A stretch of DNA of 64,000 bases, taken from positions 54,149 through 118,148 of the forward strand of contig NZ_WOCA01000015.1 in NCBI RefSeq assembly GCF_009728145.1, in the 5' to 3' direction. Both the position numbers and the translations under genes were made by a program. The stretch comes from Ornithinibacillus caprae (lineage in GTDB: Bacteria > Bacillota > Bacilli > Bacillales > Amphibacillaceae). The notes below the pieces were generated by a model. It did not search any database. It saw only the letters and a program-made list of their open reading frames with translations, and was not told where the DNA came from. The number at the start of each line of letters is the position of its first letter. The first letter of the stretch is position 1. Positions 63,999 to 64,000 of the stretch are shown piece after piece.

Positions 63999-64000
63999 TG

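Overview
This AT-rich window reads as core chromosome of a member of the Bacillaceae. Gene order follows the Bacillus subtilis chromosome very closely (sdaAB-sdaAA-recG-fapR-plsX-fabD-fabG-acpP-rnc-smc-ftsY-ylxM-ffh-rpsP-khpA-ylqD-rimM-trmD-rplS-lepB-rbgA-rnhB-ylqG-ylqH-sucCD-dprA-topA-xerC-hslVU-codY-fla/che-rpsB-tsf). The exact genus is not fixed by the sequence; a moderately halophilic or alkaliphilic relative (Oceanobacillus/Virgibacillus/Gracilibacillus type) is an inference. Nearly everything lies on the minus strand. No insertion sequence, prophage, CRISPR array, tRNA or rRNA was seen.

Right end, about 54.3-64 kb: a purine-type NCS2 permease (plus strand), the two-subunit L-serine dehydratase, recG, and the FapR-controlled fatty-acid/phospholipid genes fapR-plsX-fabD-fabG-acpP with a good FapR operator over the fapR promoter, then rnc. 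A small UPF0435 gene on the plus strand sits between rnc and smc.

Middle, about 31-54 kb: smc-ftsY and ylxM-ffh (chromosome condensation and SRP), the rpsP-khpA / ylqD-rimM-trmD / rplS translation block, signal peptidase, ribosome-assembly GTPase RbgA, RNase HII, an extra FliK-like/FlhB-C-like pair (ylqG/ylqH), succinyl-CoA synthetase, DprA, topoisomerase I, then the xerC-hslV-hslU-codY operon.

Left half, about 1.3-30 kb: one huge fla/che operon running flgB to swrB without a clear break. It encodes basal body (FlgB, FlgC, FliE, FliF), switch (FliG, FliM, FliY), the export machine (FliH, FliI, FliJ, FliO, FliP, FliQ, FliR, FlhB, FlhA), hook assembly (FliK, FlgD, FlgE), FlhF/FlhG, chemotaxis (CheY, CheB, CheA, CheW, CheC, CheD) and finally SigD, a FapA-family protein, a small unknown protein and SwrB. 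SigD is placed about 26 kb from the promoter, so its level should depend on how far transcription proceeds. The window ends in rpsB and the 5' part of tsf.

Nothing in the window amounts to an obviously new biological system. The best second-look items are a hairpin that brings a distant Shine-Dalgarno sequence to the flbD start codon, a small two-copy intergenic repeat, the FliK/FlhB-like pair whose FlhB-like member lacks the autocleavage motif, interleaved divergent promoters at sdaAB/permease, and the split of the usual rnc-smc neighbourhood.
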